A stretch of DNA of 64,000 nt. Source: Flavobacterium sp. A45. GTDB lineage: Bacteria; Bacteroidota; Bacteroidia; Flavobacteriales; Flavobacteriaceae. The DNA is taken from NCBI RefSeq assembly GCF_002001005.1, contig NZ_MUNX01000104.1, positions 1 through 64,000 of the forward strand. Reading direction: 5' to 3'. The position numbers and the translations under genes were made by a program. The notes beneath the pieces are model-generated. The model saw nothing but the letters and a program-made list of their open reading frames with translations. It had not been told where the DNA came from and made no database searches. Positions 25,772 through 35,660 of this stretch are shown here, piece after piece. Numbering within the stretch: position 1 is the first letter of the stretch; each line of letters opens with the position of its first letter.

Positions 25772-27253
25772 ATGAACGTAGAAAAGGAATATATCAAGTT
25801 GATTTTTGGGCTTAAACTCAAGCAAGCTCGAACAAATAAAGATTTGTCATTATTTGGCTTGGCCAAAATAACGGAGCTGTCAAAATCGTATTTGAATGAG
25901 ATTGAAAAAGGAAAAAAATATCCCAAAACGGAAAAAATTATTCTTTTGGCGGAGAAATTAGACGTGACCTACGACCATATGGTGTCATTAAAACTCGATA
26001 ATAATCTTGCGCCGATTGGGGAAATATTAAAATCGGGAATTTTGAAGGAGATTCCGTTGGATCTTTTCGGGATCCAGGAAGCTGATCTAATTGATATTAT
26101 TGCCAATGCTCCTGCCAAAGTCAATGCCTTTATCAGTACCATTATTGAAATAGCGCAGCATTATAACCTAACAAGAGAAAGTTTTTTCTTGGCCTCATTG
26201 CGTTCTTATCAAGAAGCACACAATAATTACTTCGAGGATCTTGAGGAAAAAGTACTGTCGTTCTGCAAAGCATTTCACATTAATATTGATGCCAATATTT
26301 CTATAGAGGAGTTGTCGGCTATTTTGATTGAGGAATATGGCTATACCATAGAGGAAATTGTTTTCTCAGAGCAGGATGAGTTGGGGGATTTGCGTTCCAT
26401 TTTTGTTCCAAAAAGTAAAACATTGTTGCTTTCAAAGGGAATTGATTCTTCTCAGAAAGCTTTTATTTTGGCTAAGGAAATAGCGTATAATTATCTTGAA
26501 ATTACCGAAAGATTATACACCTTCAGTTGGATAAAATTTGACAACTTTGACCAGGTTCTCAATAATTTTTATGCCTCCTATTTTGCTGGGGCATTGTTGT
26601 TGCCAAGACAACATTTGATAGATGAATTGAATGTGTTTTTATCCAACAGCAATCCAAGACCTCAAGAAATGGTTCAATTGATGAGTAAATTCAATGTTTC
26701 TCCCGAATCATTCTATCAGCGTTTGACTAATATTTTGCCAAAGGATTTTCAGATAAAGAACTTATTTTTTCTTCGTTTATCCCATGAAATTGGTACAGAT
26801 ACTTATCAAATAAAAAAAGAATTGCATATTACCAACCAGCAGGAACCTCATGCCAACGAAATGAATGAGCATTATTGCAGAAGGTGGGTTTCAATAAAAA
26901 CAATCGTGGAGTCTTTGAGACAAAAGAAAGAACACTTTTTTGACGCGCAGATTTCCCGCTATAAAAATAGTAATAATGAGTATCTTGTTTTTTCATCGGC
27001 AACGCCTGATCCTTTTAAGAAAAATTGCTTGCGAAGTATTTCGGTTGGAATTTTGATAACGCCTTCTATTAAGAAAAAGTTTAAATTTATTGAGGGTAAT
27101 TCTGTGCAAAGACAATTAGTTGGTGTGACTTGTGAAACTTGCTCGGTACAAAATTGTTTAGAGAGAGCTTCTCCACCAATTCATTTGGAACAAAAAGTTA
27201 GAAATGAAAAGACCGATGCAACGGTTCAAGAATATATAGCTAAATACAGTTAA
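25772..27253 (+). CDS. XRE-family regulator with ImmA-like and DUF2083-type domains (RamB/ScfR-like)
   Basis: 493 residues. The N-terminal helix-turn-helix (about 10-65) includes LFGLAKITELSKSYLNEIEKGKKYPK. An ImmA/IrrE-like middle domain (about 190-310) has AKEIAYNY where active members have HExxH, so it is probably a sensor rather than a protease. The C-terminal domain ends in a conserved cysteine cluster (VTCETCSVQNCLERASPP). The architecture matches RamB of Corynebacterium, which controls acetate and glyoxylate genes, and related short-chain acyl-CoA regulators. Its position divergent from aceBA supports control of that operon (inference). Confidence 0.87.
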   Translation: MNVEKEYIKLIFGLKLKQARTNKDLSLFGLAKITELSKSYLNEIEKGKKYPKTEKIILLAEKLDVTYDHMVSLKLDNNLAPIGEILKSGILKEIPLDLFGIQEADLIDIIANAPAKVNAFISTIIEIAQHYNLTRESFFLASLRSYQEAHNNYFEDLEEKVLSFCKAFHINIDANISIEELSAILIEEYGYTIEEIVFSEQDELGDLRSIFVPKSKTLLLSKGIDSSQKAFILAKEIAYNYLEITERLYTFSWIKFDNFDQVLNNFYASYFAGALLLPRQHLIDELNVFLSNSNPRPQEMVQLMSKFNVSPESFYQRLTNILPKDFQIKNLFFLRLSHEIGTDTYQIKKELHITNQQEPHANEMNEHYCRRWVSIKTIVESLRQKKEHFFDAQISRYKNSNNEYLVFSSATPDPFKKNCLRSISVGILITPSIKKKFKFIEGNSVQRQLVGVTCETCSVQNCLERASPPIHLEQKVRNEKTDATVQEYIAKYS

Positions 27254-27255
27254 AG

Positions 27256-27294
27256 CAAAAGAGCCACGAATGGATTGTTTCGTGGCTCTTTTTT
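27256..27294. terminator. Bidirectional terminator
   Basis: AAAAGAGCCACGAA pairs perfectly with TTCGTGGCTCTTTT. It lies between the convergent regulator and mvaS genes. Confidence 0.88.
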
Positions 27295-27312
27295 ATATTG
27301 TTATTCTCAGTA

Positions 27313-28674
27313 TTAATCAACCCATTTGTAATAACGGGCTCCGATTAGATTTGGAATTTCTGTTTCTATTCGGTCTAAAATCCATTCATTTTTAGGTTCT
27401 TGGATGCTTTGTTTTTGTTCCTTTTTGTGTAGTTTTTCATAAGTTTCAAAATCAATTTCAAAACTATTTTTAAGTGTTTCAAAAAGAGTCACATTACTTA
27501 TGGCCGATTTCCATTCCGGTTGAATCGTTCCTTCAAAAACTTTGGATTTGGAACCACTTCCATAGGCTAAAAAACCAAATTTTTCGGATGTGATTTCTTT
27601 TTTGGTGTCATAAAAATGAGCCAAAGTAGAAAGCAATCCCATAAAAATGGAACCAGTATATAAGTTTCCAATTAAAGAAGATGCTAATTCTGCAGGCTGT
27701 AATTTTTCGGAAACAAATGTTTTATAATCATCAGATTTGCTGATTTCTTTTAATTTATTCTGATATTCCGAAGCAGTTTCTTCTCCAGAAAGAATAGGAG
27801 TAGAAGCGTCCAAAGCGTAAATTTCAGACAGCATTCTTCTGCCTTGAAAAGCATAAGGCAAATGCATTACAATGCTTTTCCAAGTGTTGTAAACTGTTTC
27901 TTGACTGTTTTTTAATTTCTTGAATGAAAAATAAGCTGCTTTTGTTCGGTCCATATAACATTGATTCGAATATTGACCATCAAAAACAGGTTGGTCTTTG
28001 TGGATTTCAATTTCGCTTTCCAGATTATCAAACCAAGATTCGTTATTTGTATTTCCTGTAATTTCCTGTTTTGAAATCGTTCTATAAGGTTTGAAGAAAT
28101 CAAAAACTCCTTTTGTGCTTACTCCCCAATTATTCTCAAAACTAATAATTCTTGGGTTGGCAGAAATCAACATTGCTACAGCGCCAGCTCCCTGAGTATA
28201 TTCACCAGTTGAATTCAAGTCGTATTTAGCAAAGTCAGTAGTGACAACAATTGCTTTTTTGCTTGGATTGAGTTGAACAAAATCTAGGCAATTTTGGAGT
28301 GCATCCACGCCGCCAATACAGGCAAAAGTGAAATCTACAACATCACATTCAGATAATGAGTTTTCACCAAATTTTTGTTCCATTAGAGAAATCAAGAAAG
28401 AGCTTATGGGTTTTGAACTATCAATGGCGCTTTCGGTTCCAATATATATTCGCGCAATTTCATCTAATTTGATGTTGTTGTCTTGAATTAGTTTTGTCAA
28501 AGCATTGGCGCCAAACACAACTGTGTCTTGATGCGTGTCGGGCAATGTCATTTTTAATAAACCCAAACCTTTTTCGAGTTTTTCGGGTTCTATATTTCTA
28601 GCTAATGCTAATGTTTTTATGGGTAAATGTAATTTTGCAACATCAAATGCAATAGCGTCAATTCCAGTTTTCAT
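27313..28674 (-). CDS. mvaS: Hydroxymethylglutaryl-CoA synthase
   Basis: 453-residue thiolase-fold enzyme that condenses acetyl-CoA and acetoacetyl-CoA to HMG-CoA, entering the mevalonate route to isoprenoids used by Flavobacteriaceae. The catalytic residues E81 (IGTESA) and C119 (TFACIGGVDAL) are placed as in bacterial MvaS. GSGSKSKVFEGTI is a C-terminal family motif. It stands alone between terminators, with no other mevalonate gene in the window. Confidence 0.92.
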   Translation of the reverse strand: MKTGIDAIAFDVAKLHLPIKTLALARNIEPEKLEKGLGLLKMTLPDTHQDTVVFGANALTKLIQDNNIKLDEIARIYIGTESAIDSSKPISSFLISLMEQKFGENSLSECDVVDFTFACIGGVDALQNCLDFVQLNPSKKAIVVTTDFAKYDLNSTGEYTQGAGAVAMLISANPRIISFENNWGVSTKGVFDFFKPYRTISKQEITGNTNNESWFDNLESEIEIHKDQPVFDGQYSNQCYMDRTKAAYFSFKKLKNSQETVYNTWKSIVMHLPYAFQGRRMLSEIYALDASTPILSGEETASEYQNKLKEISKSDDYKTFVSEKLQPAELASSLIGNLYTGSIFMGLLSTLAHFYDTKKEITSEKFGFLAYGSGSKSKVFEGTIQPEWKSAISNVTLFETLKNSFEIDFETYEKLHKKEQKQSIQEPKNEWILDRIETEIPNLIGARYYKWVD

Positions 28675-28916
28675 GAATAAAATTTAAAGCTGTAAAGTTA
28701 AAATTGCTTTGGCGAAATACAATGTTTTAAAGACTATAAAATGGCTAATCTTTAATTTTTAGGGAATAACTTGTAAACCTTGTTTTGGATTATAATATTG
28801 TTAGTTTTTTTAGCTTTTGTCAATAAAAAAAAATTGGGTCCGTAATTTTAATGTGTTTTTGGAATTTAGGAACCGTTTAAGTGCTTTTTTGTAAGTTGAT
28901 GAAGAATAGCGGCTTT

Positions 28917-28950
28917 AAACTACGTATTTTTATACGTAGTTTGTACGTAT
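28917..28950. promoter_or_regulatory. Triple TACGTA site upstream of sdhCAB
   Basis: AAACTACGTA and TACGTAGTTT form a perfect 10-bp inverted repeat with a 6-nt centre (28917-28942). A third TACGTA follows at 28945. The site is about 55-85 bp upstream of the sdh -33 box. Otherwise I see nothing notable in the 396-bp gap 28675-29070 except the promoter. Confidence 0.5.
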
Positions 28951-29003
28951 TTTTTAAGTACTTTAAAATCATTATAAATTGCGAAGTAAAATTGCATATT
29001 TGG

Positions 29004-29034
29004 TTGTTATTCTTTCTTAATTACCATAAATTTG
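29004..29034 (+). promoter_or_regulatory. Promoter of sdhCAB
   Basis: TTG (29004-29006), 20 nt, TAAATTTG (29027-29034), giving a leader of about 30 nt before the sdhC ATG at 29071. Confidence 0.6.
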
Positions 29035-29070
29035 TGGGACTTTTTAAAAAAATATAATATTTATATCATT

Positions 29071-29736
29071 ATGGCAAAATCTGCAATATTGAAGTCGTCT
29101 ATAGCTAAAAAAGTAGCTATGGCGCTTTCAGGACTTTTTTTGATTTCGTTTCTATCGCTTCACTTCTTTATTAATTTCGTATCTGTTTTTAGTGAGAATT
29201 CATTTAATGCGATGTCACATTTCATGGGTTACAACCCGTTAATTCAATTTGTTATGCAGCCTGTTTTGGTTGCGGGAGTAGTTTTTCACTTCGTTATGGG
29301 ATTCGTTCTGGAACTGAAAAACAGAAATGCAAGACCTGTCGCTTACGTAAAGTTTGACGGTGCTGCAAACTCATCTTGGGCTTCTAGGAATATGATTATT
29401 TCTGGTTTGGTTGTGTTGGCTTTTTTAGGATTACACATGTATGATTTCTGGTTTCATGAAATGGTTTACAAATATGTGGAGTCAAATGTTATTGATGAAA
29501 CAAGATATTATCATGAATTAGTAGCTAAGTTTGAAAGTCCAGTTCGTACAGGATTGTACAGTGTTGCTTTCGTTTTATTAGCATTGCACCTTTGGCATGG
29601 TTTTACTTCCTCATTGCAATCAGTTGGGTTCGACAATAAAATAGGGAAGTCATTGCATAAAATCTGTTATGCATTTGCAATTATAGTTCCTTTTGGATTT
29701 ATTTTCATTGCACTATTTCATCATTTTAATAATTAA
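29071..29736 (+). CDS. sdhC: Succinate dehydrogenase cytochrome b subunit (b558 type)
   Basis: 221 residues from the ATG at 29071 ([14 protein letters not shown]). An upstream in-frame TTG overlaps the -7 promoter element and is rejected. Five membrane helices carry histidines placed for two haems ([31 protein letters not shown]). It is the single-chain membrane anchor of the Bacteroidota/Wolinella/B. subtilis type, exchanging electrons with menaquinone. First gene of sdhCAB. Confidence 0.93.
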   Translation: MAKSAILKSSIAKKVAMALSGLFLISFLSLHFFINFVSVFSENSFNAMSHFMGYNPLIQFVMQPVLVAGVVFHFVMGFVLELKNRNARPVAYVKFDGAANSSWASRNMIISGLVVLAFLGLHMYDFWFHEMVYKYVESNVIDETRYYHELVAKFESPVRTGLYSVAFVLLALHLWHGFTSSLQSVGFDNKIGKSLHKICYAFAIIVPFGFIFIALFHHFNN

Positions 29737-29753
29737 TTATCAATCTATCTCTA

Positions 29754-31763
29754 ATGAAACTAGATTCTAAAATACCAGAAGGTCACATTTCACAAAAATG
29801 GACTGATTATAAAGATCACTTAAAGTTAGTTGCTCCAAACAACCGACCTAAAATAGATATTATCGTAGTAGGAACTGGATTAGCTGGTGCTTCGGCAGCA
29901 GCATCTTTTGCCGAAATGGGTTATAACGTAAAAGCATTTTGTTACCAAGATTCTCCACGTCGTGCACACTCAATCGCTGCACAAGGAGGTATTAACGCTG
30001 CAAAAAATTATCAAAATGATGGAGATAGTACTTTCCGTTTGTTTTATGATACAATTAAAGGAGGAGATTACAGAGCACGTGAAGCAAACGTTCATCGTTT
30101 AGCTGAAGTTTCTGGAAACATCATCGACCAATGTGTGGCACAGGGAGTTCCTTTTGCCCGTGATTACGGAGGAATGTTGGATAACCGTTCTTTTGGTGGT
30201 ACACAAGTACAACGTACTTTTTATGCTGCTGGACAAACAGGACAACAATTATTATTAGGAGCTTATTCTTCCTTATCAAGACAAATTGGTCTTGGAAAAG
30301 TCGATATGTACAACCGTCACGAAATGTTGGAATTGGTAAAGGTTGACGGAAAAGCTCGTGGAATTATTGCTCGTAACTTGATTACTGGAGAATTAGAAAG
30401 ACATTCTGCTCACGCTGTAATTATTGCAACAGGAGGATACGGAAACGTTTATTTCCTATCTACAAATGCAATGGGATCGAACGTAACTGCTGGTTGGAAA
30501 ATTCACAAACAAGGAGCTTTGTTCGCAAATCCTTGTTACGTACAAATTCACCCAACTTGTATTCCAGTTCACGGAACCAATCAATCTAAATTGACGTTGA
30601 TGTCTGAGTCGTTAAGAAACTCTGGACGTATTTGGGTTCCAAAGAAAAAAGAAGATTCAGAAGCTATTAGAGCAGGGAAATTGAAACCAGTTCAAATTGC
30701 CGAAGAAGATAGAGATTACTACTTAGAAAGAAAGTATCCGGCATTTGGTAACTTAGTTCCTCGTGATGTTGCGTCAAGAGCTGGAAAAGAAGTTTGCGAC
30801 GAAGGTCGCGGAATTGAGGCTAATGATACTAACGAAGGTGTTTATTTGGATTTCGCTACAGAGATTCAATCTAAAGGAAAACAAACGGCTTACGCCAAAG
30901 GAAATCACAATCCTTCTCAAGAAGAAATTCTTACATTAGGAAAAAAATGGTTAGAGGAAAAATACGGTAACTTGTTTACTATGTACCAAAAAATCACAGA
31001 TGAGAATCCTTATGAAACTCCAATGAAAATTTACCCTGCGGTTCACTATACTATGGGTGGAGTTTGGGTTGATTACAACTTACAATCTACTATTCCAGGT
31101 TGTTTCGTTGCAGGAGAAGCTAACTTCTCTGACCACGGAGCGAACCGTTTAGGAGCTTCGGCTTTGATGCAAGGTTTGGCTGATGGATATTTTGTATTGC
31201 CATACACCGTTTCTAATTATTTAGCTGATGATATTCGTACTGGAAAAATCTCTACAGATTTACCGGAATTCGTAGCTGCAGAAAATAATGTAAAAGAGCA
31301 AATCAATAAATTCCTTTCTAATAATGGGACAAAAACGGTGGATCATTTCCACAAACGTTTAGGTTTGATTATGTGGAATAAAGTTGGAATGGGTCGTAAT
31401 GAAAAAGGTCTAACTGAAGCCATTTCTGAAATTGCTGCTTTAAAAGAAGAATTTTATAAAGATGTTTACGTTCCAGGTAGTTCTGATGAAATGAATCCTG
31501 AATTAGAAAAAGCGCTTCGTGTTGCCGATTTCATCGAATTAGGACAATTGATGGCTATGGATGCCTTACAACGTAAAGAATCTTGTGGAGGTCACTTCCG
31601 TGAAGAGTATCAGGATTCCGAAGGAGAAACGCTTCGTGATGACGAAAACTTCTCGTTTGTTGGAGCATGGGAAAACAAAGGATATGATGTTACAAAATCG
31701 GAACTTCACAAAGAGGAATTGAAATACGAGTTTATTAAAATCGCAGCTAGAAATTACAAATAA
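29754..31763 (+). CDS. sdhA: Succinate dehydrogenase flavoprotein subunit
   Basis: 669 residues. FAD-binding Rossmann motif GTGLAG (40-45), the covalent-FAD histidine H72 in [11 protein letters not shown], the active-site segment around HPTCIPVHG, and [13 protein letters not shown] near the C-terminal half. It oxidises succinate to fumarate on the cytoplasmic face, and may run in reverse with menaquinol. It follows sdhC by 17 bp. Confidence 0.97.
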   Translation: MKLDSKIPEGHISQKWTDYKDHLKLVAPNNRPKIDIIVVGTGLAGASAAASFAEMGYNVKAFCYQDSPRRAHSIAAQGGINAAKNYQNDGDSTFRLFYDTIKGGDYRAREANVHRLAEVSGNIIDQCVAQGVPFARDYGGMLDNRSFGGTQVQRTFYAAGQTGQQLLLGAYSSLSRQIGLGKVDMYNRHEMLELVKVDGKARGIIARNLITGELERHSAHAVIIATGGYGNVYFLSTNAMGSNVTAGWKIHKQGALFANPCYVQIHPTCIPVHGTNQSKLTLMSESLRNSGRIWVPKKKEDSEAIRAGKLKPVQIAEEDRDYYLERKYPAFGNLVPRDVASRAGKEVCDEGRGIEANDTNEGVYLDFATEIQSKGKQTAYAKGNHNPSQEEILTLGKKWLEEKYGNLFTMYQKITDENPYETPMKIYPAVHYTMGGVWVDYNLQSTIPGCFVAGEANFSDHGANRLGASALMQGLADGYFVLPYTVSNYLADDIRTGKISTDLPEFVAAENNVKEQINKFLSNNGTKTVDHFHKRLGLIMWNKVGMGRNEKGLTEAISEIAALKEEFYKDVYVPGSSDEMNPELEKALRVADFIELGQLMAMDALQRKESCGGHFREEYQDSEGETLRDDENFSFVGAWENKGYDVTKSELHKEELKYEFIKIAARNYK

Positions 31764-31770
31764 TAGAATT

Positions 31771-32532
31771 ATGAGCGCAGCAAAAAATATCAATATAACT
31801 CTTAAGATTTGGCGTCAAAAAAACTCCAAAGAAAAGGGGAAAATGGAATCATACAAACTAAATGATGTTTCTACAGCCAGTTCATTTCTGGAAATGTTAG
31901 ACCAATTGAACGAACAATTGGTAAACGAAAGAAAAGAACCAATCGCTTTTGACCACGATTGTCGCGAAGGAATTTGCGGAATGTGTTCTTTGTATATCAA
32001 TGGTCGTGCACACGGACCAGATACTGGAATCACAACTTGTCAATTGCACATGAGAATGTTTAATGACGGTGATACCATTGTGGTTGAACCATGGAGAAGT
32101 GTTGCTTTCCCAGTCATTAAAGATTTAGTTGTGGACAGAACAGCTTTTGATAGAATTCAACAAGCTGGAGGATTTGTTTCAGTGAATACTTCTGGAAACA
32201 CTATCGATGCCAATACTATTCCAGTTCCTAAAGACGATGCTGACAAAGCTTTTGAAGCAGCAGCTTGTATCGGTTGTGGTGCTTGTGTGGCTACTTGTAA
32301 AAATGGTTCTGCTATGTTATTTGTTGGAGCAAAAGTTTCACAATATGCATTGTTACCGCAAGGAAAAGTGGAAGCCACAAATCGTGTATTGAACATGGTT
32401 CGTCAAATGGACGAAGAAGGTTTTGGTAACTGTACCAACACTGGAGCTTGCGAAATTGAATGTCCAAAAGGAATTTCCCTTGAAAACATCGCTCGTATGA
32501 ACAGAGAATATCTTTCTGCAAGTTTGAAATAG
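31771..32532 (+). CDS. sdhB: Succinate dehydrogenase iron-sulphur subunit
   Basis: 253 residues. An N-terminal [2Fe-2S] ferredoxin domain (CREGICGMC, then C in ITTCQ) and a C-terminal helical domain with [11 protein letters not shown] and [12 protein letters not shown] for the [4Fe-4S] and [3Fe-4S] clusters. It passes electrons from the flavoprotein to the haem subunit. It starts 7 bp after sdhA and ends at the operon terminator. Confidence 0.96.
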   Translation: MSAAKNINITLKIWRQKNSKEKGKMESYKLNDVSTASSFLEMLDQLNEQLVNERKEPIAFDHDCREGICGMCSLYINGRAHGPDTGITTCQLHMRMFNDGDTIVVEPWRSVAFPVIKDLVVDRTAFDRIQQAGGFVSVNTSGNTIDANTIPVPKDDADKAFEAAACIGCGACVATCKNGSAMLFVGAKVSQYALLPQGKVEATNRVLNMVRQMDEEGFGNCTNTGACEIECPKGISLENIARMNREYLSASLK

Positions 32533-32548
32533 TATTTCAAAATAGTTT

Positions 32549-32588
32549 AAATAAAAAACGTCCCGAGAAATTGGGACGTTTTTTATTT
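32549..32588 (+). terminator. Intrinsic terminator of sdhCAB
   Basis: AAATAAAAAACGTCCC-loop-GGGACGTTTTTTATTT, a long stem with T tract. The terminator at 33601 has the same ACGTCCC/GGGACGT core. Confidence 0.88.
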
Positions 32589-32707
32589 AATTAAACACGA
32601 AAATTCTTAATGTTTTGTTTATATTTGAAACATATAATTCTCATACTTATAATATTATTTACAAACCAATAAAGAAGATAATACTCTTTAAAAACTATTC
32701 CCCCTCT

Positions 32708-33559
32708 ATGAAAAACAAATTCCTGCTATTGTTGATTACCTCTTTTCTAATAGGTTGTTCCAATGATTCAACAGATGATTCCCAAGACACATCATCTTCT
32801 ACAAACAGAATAAAAAAAGTTGAAGAAATTCAAAACGGTATAGTAATAAAAACAAGTGATTATGAATATAACAGTTCAGGGGACATCTCTAAATTAATTA
32901 TAAAAGATAATTCGAAATCGTATCAAACAACTTTTAATTATGACTCTTCTAATAAAATGATTAGTTGGAATTTAAAAGAATACTATTTAGCAAATCCTTC
33001 TGATGTAATAGATCAAGTGAATACGCTGGAATACACTAACGGACTAATTACTAATATTTGTATTAGTAGAACAGAAATGGAGTGGGATGTTTTAACGAAT
33101 TCGATGGATAGAATTAGTTTTTCCTATTCAGGTTCGGAACTAACTTCAATAAAACATTACATTCAAATTACTAATTCTAAAACAGCTGAATGTTCTGAGG
33201 TCACAGATGTAGATAATGAAGAATTTTTTGAATATTCTAAAGGTAATTTAATTGGTTATGAAGCGCCTGGCACTGGTTTCTCAGACGAGTATTATGAAAT
33301 TGAATATGATAATGGCAGAAATTATCTGTCTGCAATAAAACCAGATGCATTTAGATATGCTTTAGGAAATCAATATTCTGTTAATAATAGAAAAAAAGTA
33401 AGTGTATATGATTCTTATAATGATGAGCTCACGGCAACTATTATATTTGAAAACACTTATGATGAAAACAATAATCTTGTAAAAGCTGTCGAAAAATATT
33501 ATTATGTTGGGAGTACAACTCCGTCCAATACAACAACCATGAATTATTATTATCACTAA
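32708..33559 (+). CDS. Exported lipoprotein with YD-like beta-strand repeats
   Basis: 283 residues from the ATG at 32708; an earlier in-frame ATG lacks the signal sequence at its start. A lipoprotein signal peptide ends LIGC with C17, followed by SNDSTDD, an Asp/Ser-rich linker. The rest shows repeated strand motifs such as YEYNSSGDI, LEYTNGLI, FEYSKGNL and IEYDNGRN, reminiscent of RHS/YD-type repeats in Bacteroidota surface lipoproteins (DUF4595-like). Function unknown. It stands alone between two similar terminators. Confidence 0.78.
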   Translation: MKNKFLLLLITSFLIGCSNDSTDDSQDTSSSTNRIKKVEEIQNGIVIKTSDYEYNSSGDISKLIIKDNSKSYQTTFNYDSSNKMISWNLKEYYLANPSDVIDQVNTLEYTNGLITNICISRTEMEWDVLTNSMDRISFSYSGSELTSIKHYIQITNSKTAECSEVTDVDNEEFFEYSKGNLIGYEAPGTGFSDEYYEIEYDNGRNYLSAIKPDAFRYALGNQYSVNNRKKVSVYDSYNDELTATIIFENTYDENNNLVKAVEKYYYVGSTTPSNTTTMNYYYH

Positions 33560-33600
33560 TCATAAAATTTAAAGTTGATGTCAGACAACACATTTATATC

Positions 33601-33632
33601 AAAAACGTCCCTAATCATCGGGACGTTTTTTT
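33601..33632 (+). terminator. Intrinsic terminator of the lipoprotein gene
   Basis: AAAAACGTCCC-TAATCATC-GGGACGTTTTTTT. Confidence 0.87.
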
Positions 33633-33652
33633 ATTACATAAAGTTGAAAACA

Positions 33653-34063
33653 TTATTTTATTAACTGTAAAAGAGGTTTTCCTTTTTCAACGATGTAAGT
33701 AGCCAGTTCGCTGGCTTTAGTCTTGCCAAGGTTTTTAGCAGAATGAATTGTACCAGCAGGGATGAATAATACTTCTCCAGCTTTTAGTATAACCGGAGGT
33801 TTACCCTCTACAATATATTCAAGTTCACCTTCAAGAACATAAATGATTTCTTCACCGGGATGATTGTGGTTTCCGAAAGCAGTTCCTGGTTCGAAATCAA
33901 TATTTGCTTGAACCATTTCGATACCAGAAGTGCTCATGTCGTGGCGTTGCAGCTCGGTGCGGCTGATTCCATTAGGCTTAGTTTGAGCAGAGGCAGAAAT
34001 AGTGTATGTTCCTATAAGTAAAATAGTCACTACAGTTCTAAGTAAATTTTTATTGCTTTTCAT
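33653..34063 (-). CDS. Exported cupin-domain protein
   Basis: 136 residues with a signal peptide (about 1-26, TISASAQ) and a single cupin barrel. Cupin motif 1 is visible as GNHNHPGEEIIYVLEGELEY and motif 2 as PAGTIHSAKN, giving the usual metal-binding histidines and glutamate. Enzymatic or binding role unknown. It lies 42 bp downstream of the RidA-like gene on the same strand and may share its transcript. Confidence 0.85.
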   Translation of the reverse strand: MKSNKNLLRTVVTILLIGTYTISASAQTKPNGISRTELQRHDMSTSGIEMVQANIDFEPGTAFGNHNHPGEEIIYVLEGELEYIVEGKPPVILKAGEVLFIPAGTIHSAKNLGKTKASELATYIVEKGKPLLQLIK

Positions 34064-34105
34064 TTTAGTATAGTTTTTTTTAGTGATTTAAAGTCATTTC
34101 AACAG

Positions 34106-34549
34106 CTAGTCTCTTATTTTGACTGCAATGCATTCTATTTCAATAGCAGCATTTTTCGGCAAAGAGACTACTTCAATTGTACTTCGGGCTGGAAAGTGAT
34201 TTTGAAAGTAACTACCATATATTTTATTGATAACTTCAAAATTCTTCAGATCAGTAATGAAAATAGTTGTTTTCGTAATATGGTTTAAATCGGAATTATT
34301 ATTTTGAAGAATGGCTTTTAAATTTTCAAAAATCTGAATCGTTTGTTCCTGAATTCCTTGTTTCAAAGTATTTGATTTTGGATCTATACCAATTTGTCCT
34401 GACACAAATATTAAATCACCATAACTTGTGGAATGGCTGTATGGACCAATTGGTTTTGGCAAATCGGTGTGATTTACAGTTACTATTCTTTTGGTATTGG
34501 TACAAGATGACAAAATTATTAAAAGTAGCAATACTACTATTTTGTTCAT
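34106..34549 (-). CDS. RidA-family lipoprotein
   Basis: 147 residues. A lipoprotein signal peptide (LLLIILSSC, C16) precedes a RidA/YjgF domain with PKPIGPYSHS, FVSGQIGID and a C-terminal AAIEIECIAVK. RidA proteins normally hydrolyse reactive enamine/imine intermediates in the cytosol; here the domain is anchored outside the inner membrane. The usual RidA arginine before the C-terminal ExE (RxxxE) is not in place; the segment reads KNAAIEIE, so deaminase activity is uncertain. It groups with the cupin gene. Confidence 0.84.
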   Translation of the reverse strand: MNKIVVLLLLIILSSCTNTKRIVTVNHTDLPKPIGPYSHSTSYGDLIFVSGQIGIDPKSNTLKQGIQEQTIQIFENLKAILQNNNSDLNHITKTTIFITDLKNFEVINKIYGSYFQNHFPARSTIEVVSLPKNAAIEIECIAVKIRD

Positions 34550-34570
34550 GATGAATTAGTTTTAGAGAAT

Positions 34571-34608
34571 AAAAAAAGGGTTAACCATTTAGACTAACCC
34601 CTTTTTTA
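34571..34608 (-). terminator. Terminator upstream of ridA
   Basis: The inverted repeat AAAAAGGGGTTAGTCT / (A)GGTTAACCCTTTTTT, 6 bp from the alpha/beta hydrolase region boundary. It could also be read from the plus strand; it separates ridA-cupin from the hydrolase gene at 34615. Confidence 0.7.
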
Positions 34609-34614
34609 GTTTAA

Positions 34615-35526
34615 TTATTTTTTAATAAAATTTAATAATTCAGAGTTGAATTTTTCTAACTCTTCGATGAATAAAGCGTGACCGCTTTTTTCTAAAGGAA
34701 CCAATGTAGAGTTTGAAATTAGTGAGTGCATTTGCTCTGCTAATTCATAAGAACAGATTTTGTCTAATTTACCGTGCAATATAAGAGTTGGAATTTTTAT
34801 CTTTTTTAAATCATCACGTAAATCAGTGTCTCTTAAAGTTTTTAAACCTTCAGCCATTGCATAAGGAGAAGCCTGTGCTTGGATTGTTCCTAACCATGCT
34901 CCATATCCAGGAGATACACTAGTAGCATTAGCAGGGAATATTTGTCCAAAATTCTCTAATAATTGAGGTCTGTTAGTATTATTCAAAGCAATCAAACCAT
35001 CAACATCTGCTTTAGTCCAATTACCGAAGTTAAAATCGGCTCTTTTTGTCCAGATTGGCGCTGCTGCTCCGAATAAAGCTAATTTTGAAACGTGAGCGGC
35101 ATTATATTTGGCTACATAATGGATCACTGTTGCACCTCCCATTGAAAAACCTCCTAGAGTTGCATTTTCAATTTTTAGCTTATCTAAAATCACCTTGATG
35201 TCATCTGCAAAAACATCGTAGTTGTATTTTCCTCCCGGTTTGTCAGATAGTCCAAAGCCTCTTAGGGTAATTCCGATTACACGATATCCTTTTTCAACAA
35301 AATAAGCATATTGGTATTCGTACATAGCATCGCTTAATGGCCATCCGTGAATTAAAACTATTGGTTGTCCTTCTCCAAGGTCAGTTACGTGAAGTTTTAC
35401 ATTTTTTTCTACTTCAATGTATTCTTCTCTTCCATAAGAAGCTGGAGTTCTTTTTGTTTGTGCAAAAGATTGCAAGTTGATTAATAGAGCAATAAAAAGT
35501 CCGATTGATAAGATTAAATTTTTCAT
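34615..35526 (-). CDS. Exported alpha/beta hydrolase
   Basis: 303 residues with a signal peptide (1-22, LINLQSFAQ). It has LIHGWPLSDAMYEYQ (oxyanion), LRGFGLSDKP, nucleophile elbow GFSMGG, acid in LHGKLDKI and histidine in SGHALFIEE. It belongs to the non-haem haloperoxidase/esterase branch and resembles the next gene upstream, but is exported. Its promoter region shares long blocks with that of the neighbouring hydrolase gene, so both are probably controlled by the same regulator, perhaps the AraC-type protein at 36707. Confidence 0.86.
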   Translation of the reverse strand: MKNLILSIGLFIALLINLQSFAQTKRTPASYGREEYIEVEKNVKLHVTDLGEGQPIVLIHGWPLSDAMYEYQYAYFVEKGYRVIGITLRGFGLSDKPGGKYNYDVFADDIKVILDKLKIENATLGGFSMGGATVIHYVAKYNAAHVSKLALFGAAAPIWTKRADFNFGNWTKADVDGLIALNNTNRPQLLENFGQIFPANATSVSPGYGAWLGTIQAQASPYAMAEGLKTLRDTDLRDDLKKIKIPTLILHGKLDKICSYELAEQMHSLISNSTLVPLEKSGHALFIEELEKFNSELLNFIKK

Positions 35527-35578
35527 TTTATAAATTTTTAAAGTTGTTAATTATTGGTTTTAATTATATTCTTAATTT

Positions 35579-35655
35579 GATATTGCAAAGTTGTTATAAT
35601 TTGGGAAGCGTTACAATGGATGGTTTTCCCTTTAAATTGCACTTTTTTCCTTTTC
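35579..35655 (-). promoter_or_regulatory. Duplicated promoter/operator, copy 1
   Basis: Read on the minus strand: upstream block AAGTGCAATTTAAAGGGAAA then CCATCCATTG, 20 nt of unconserved spacer, CAACTTTG (close to TANNTTTG), then CAATATCAAA. The same blocks at the same spacing precede the hydrolase gene at 35661-36482. Confidence 0.6.
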
Positions 35656-35660
35656 TTAAT

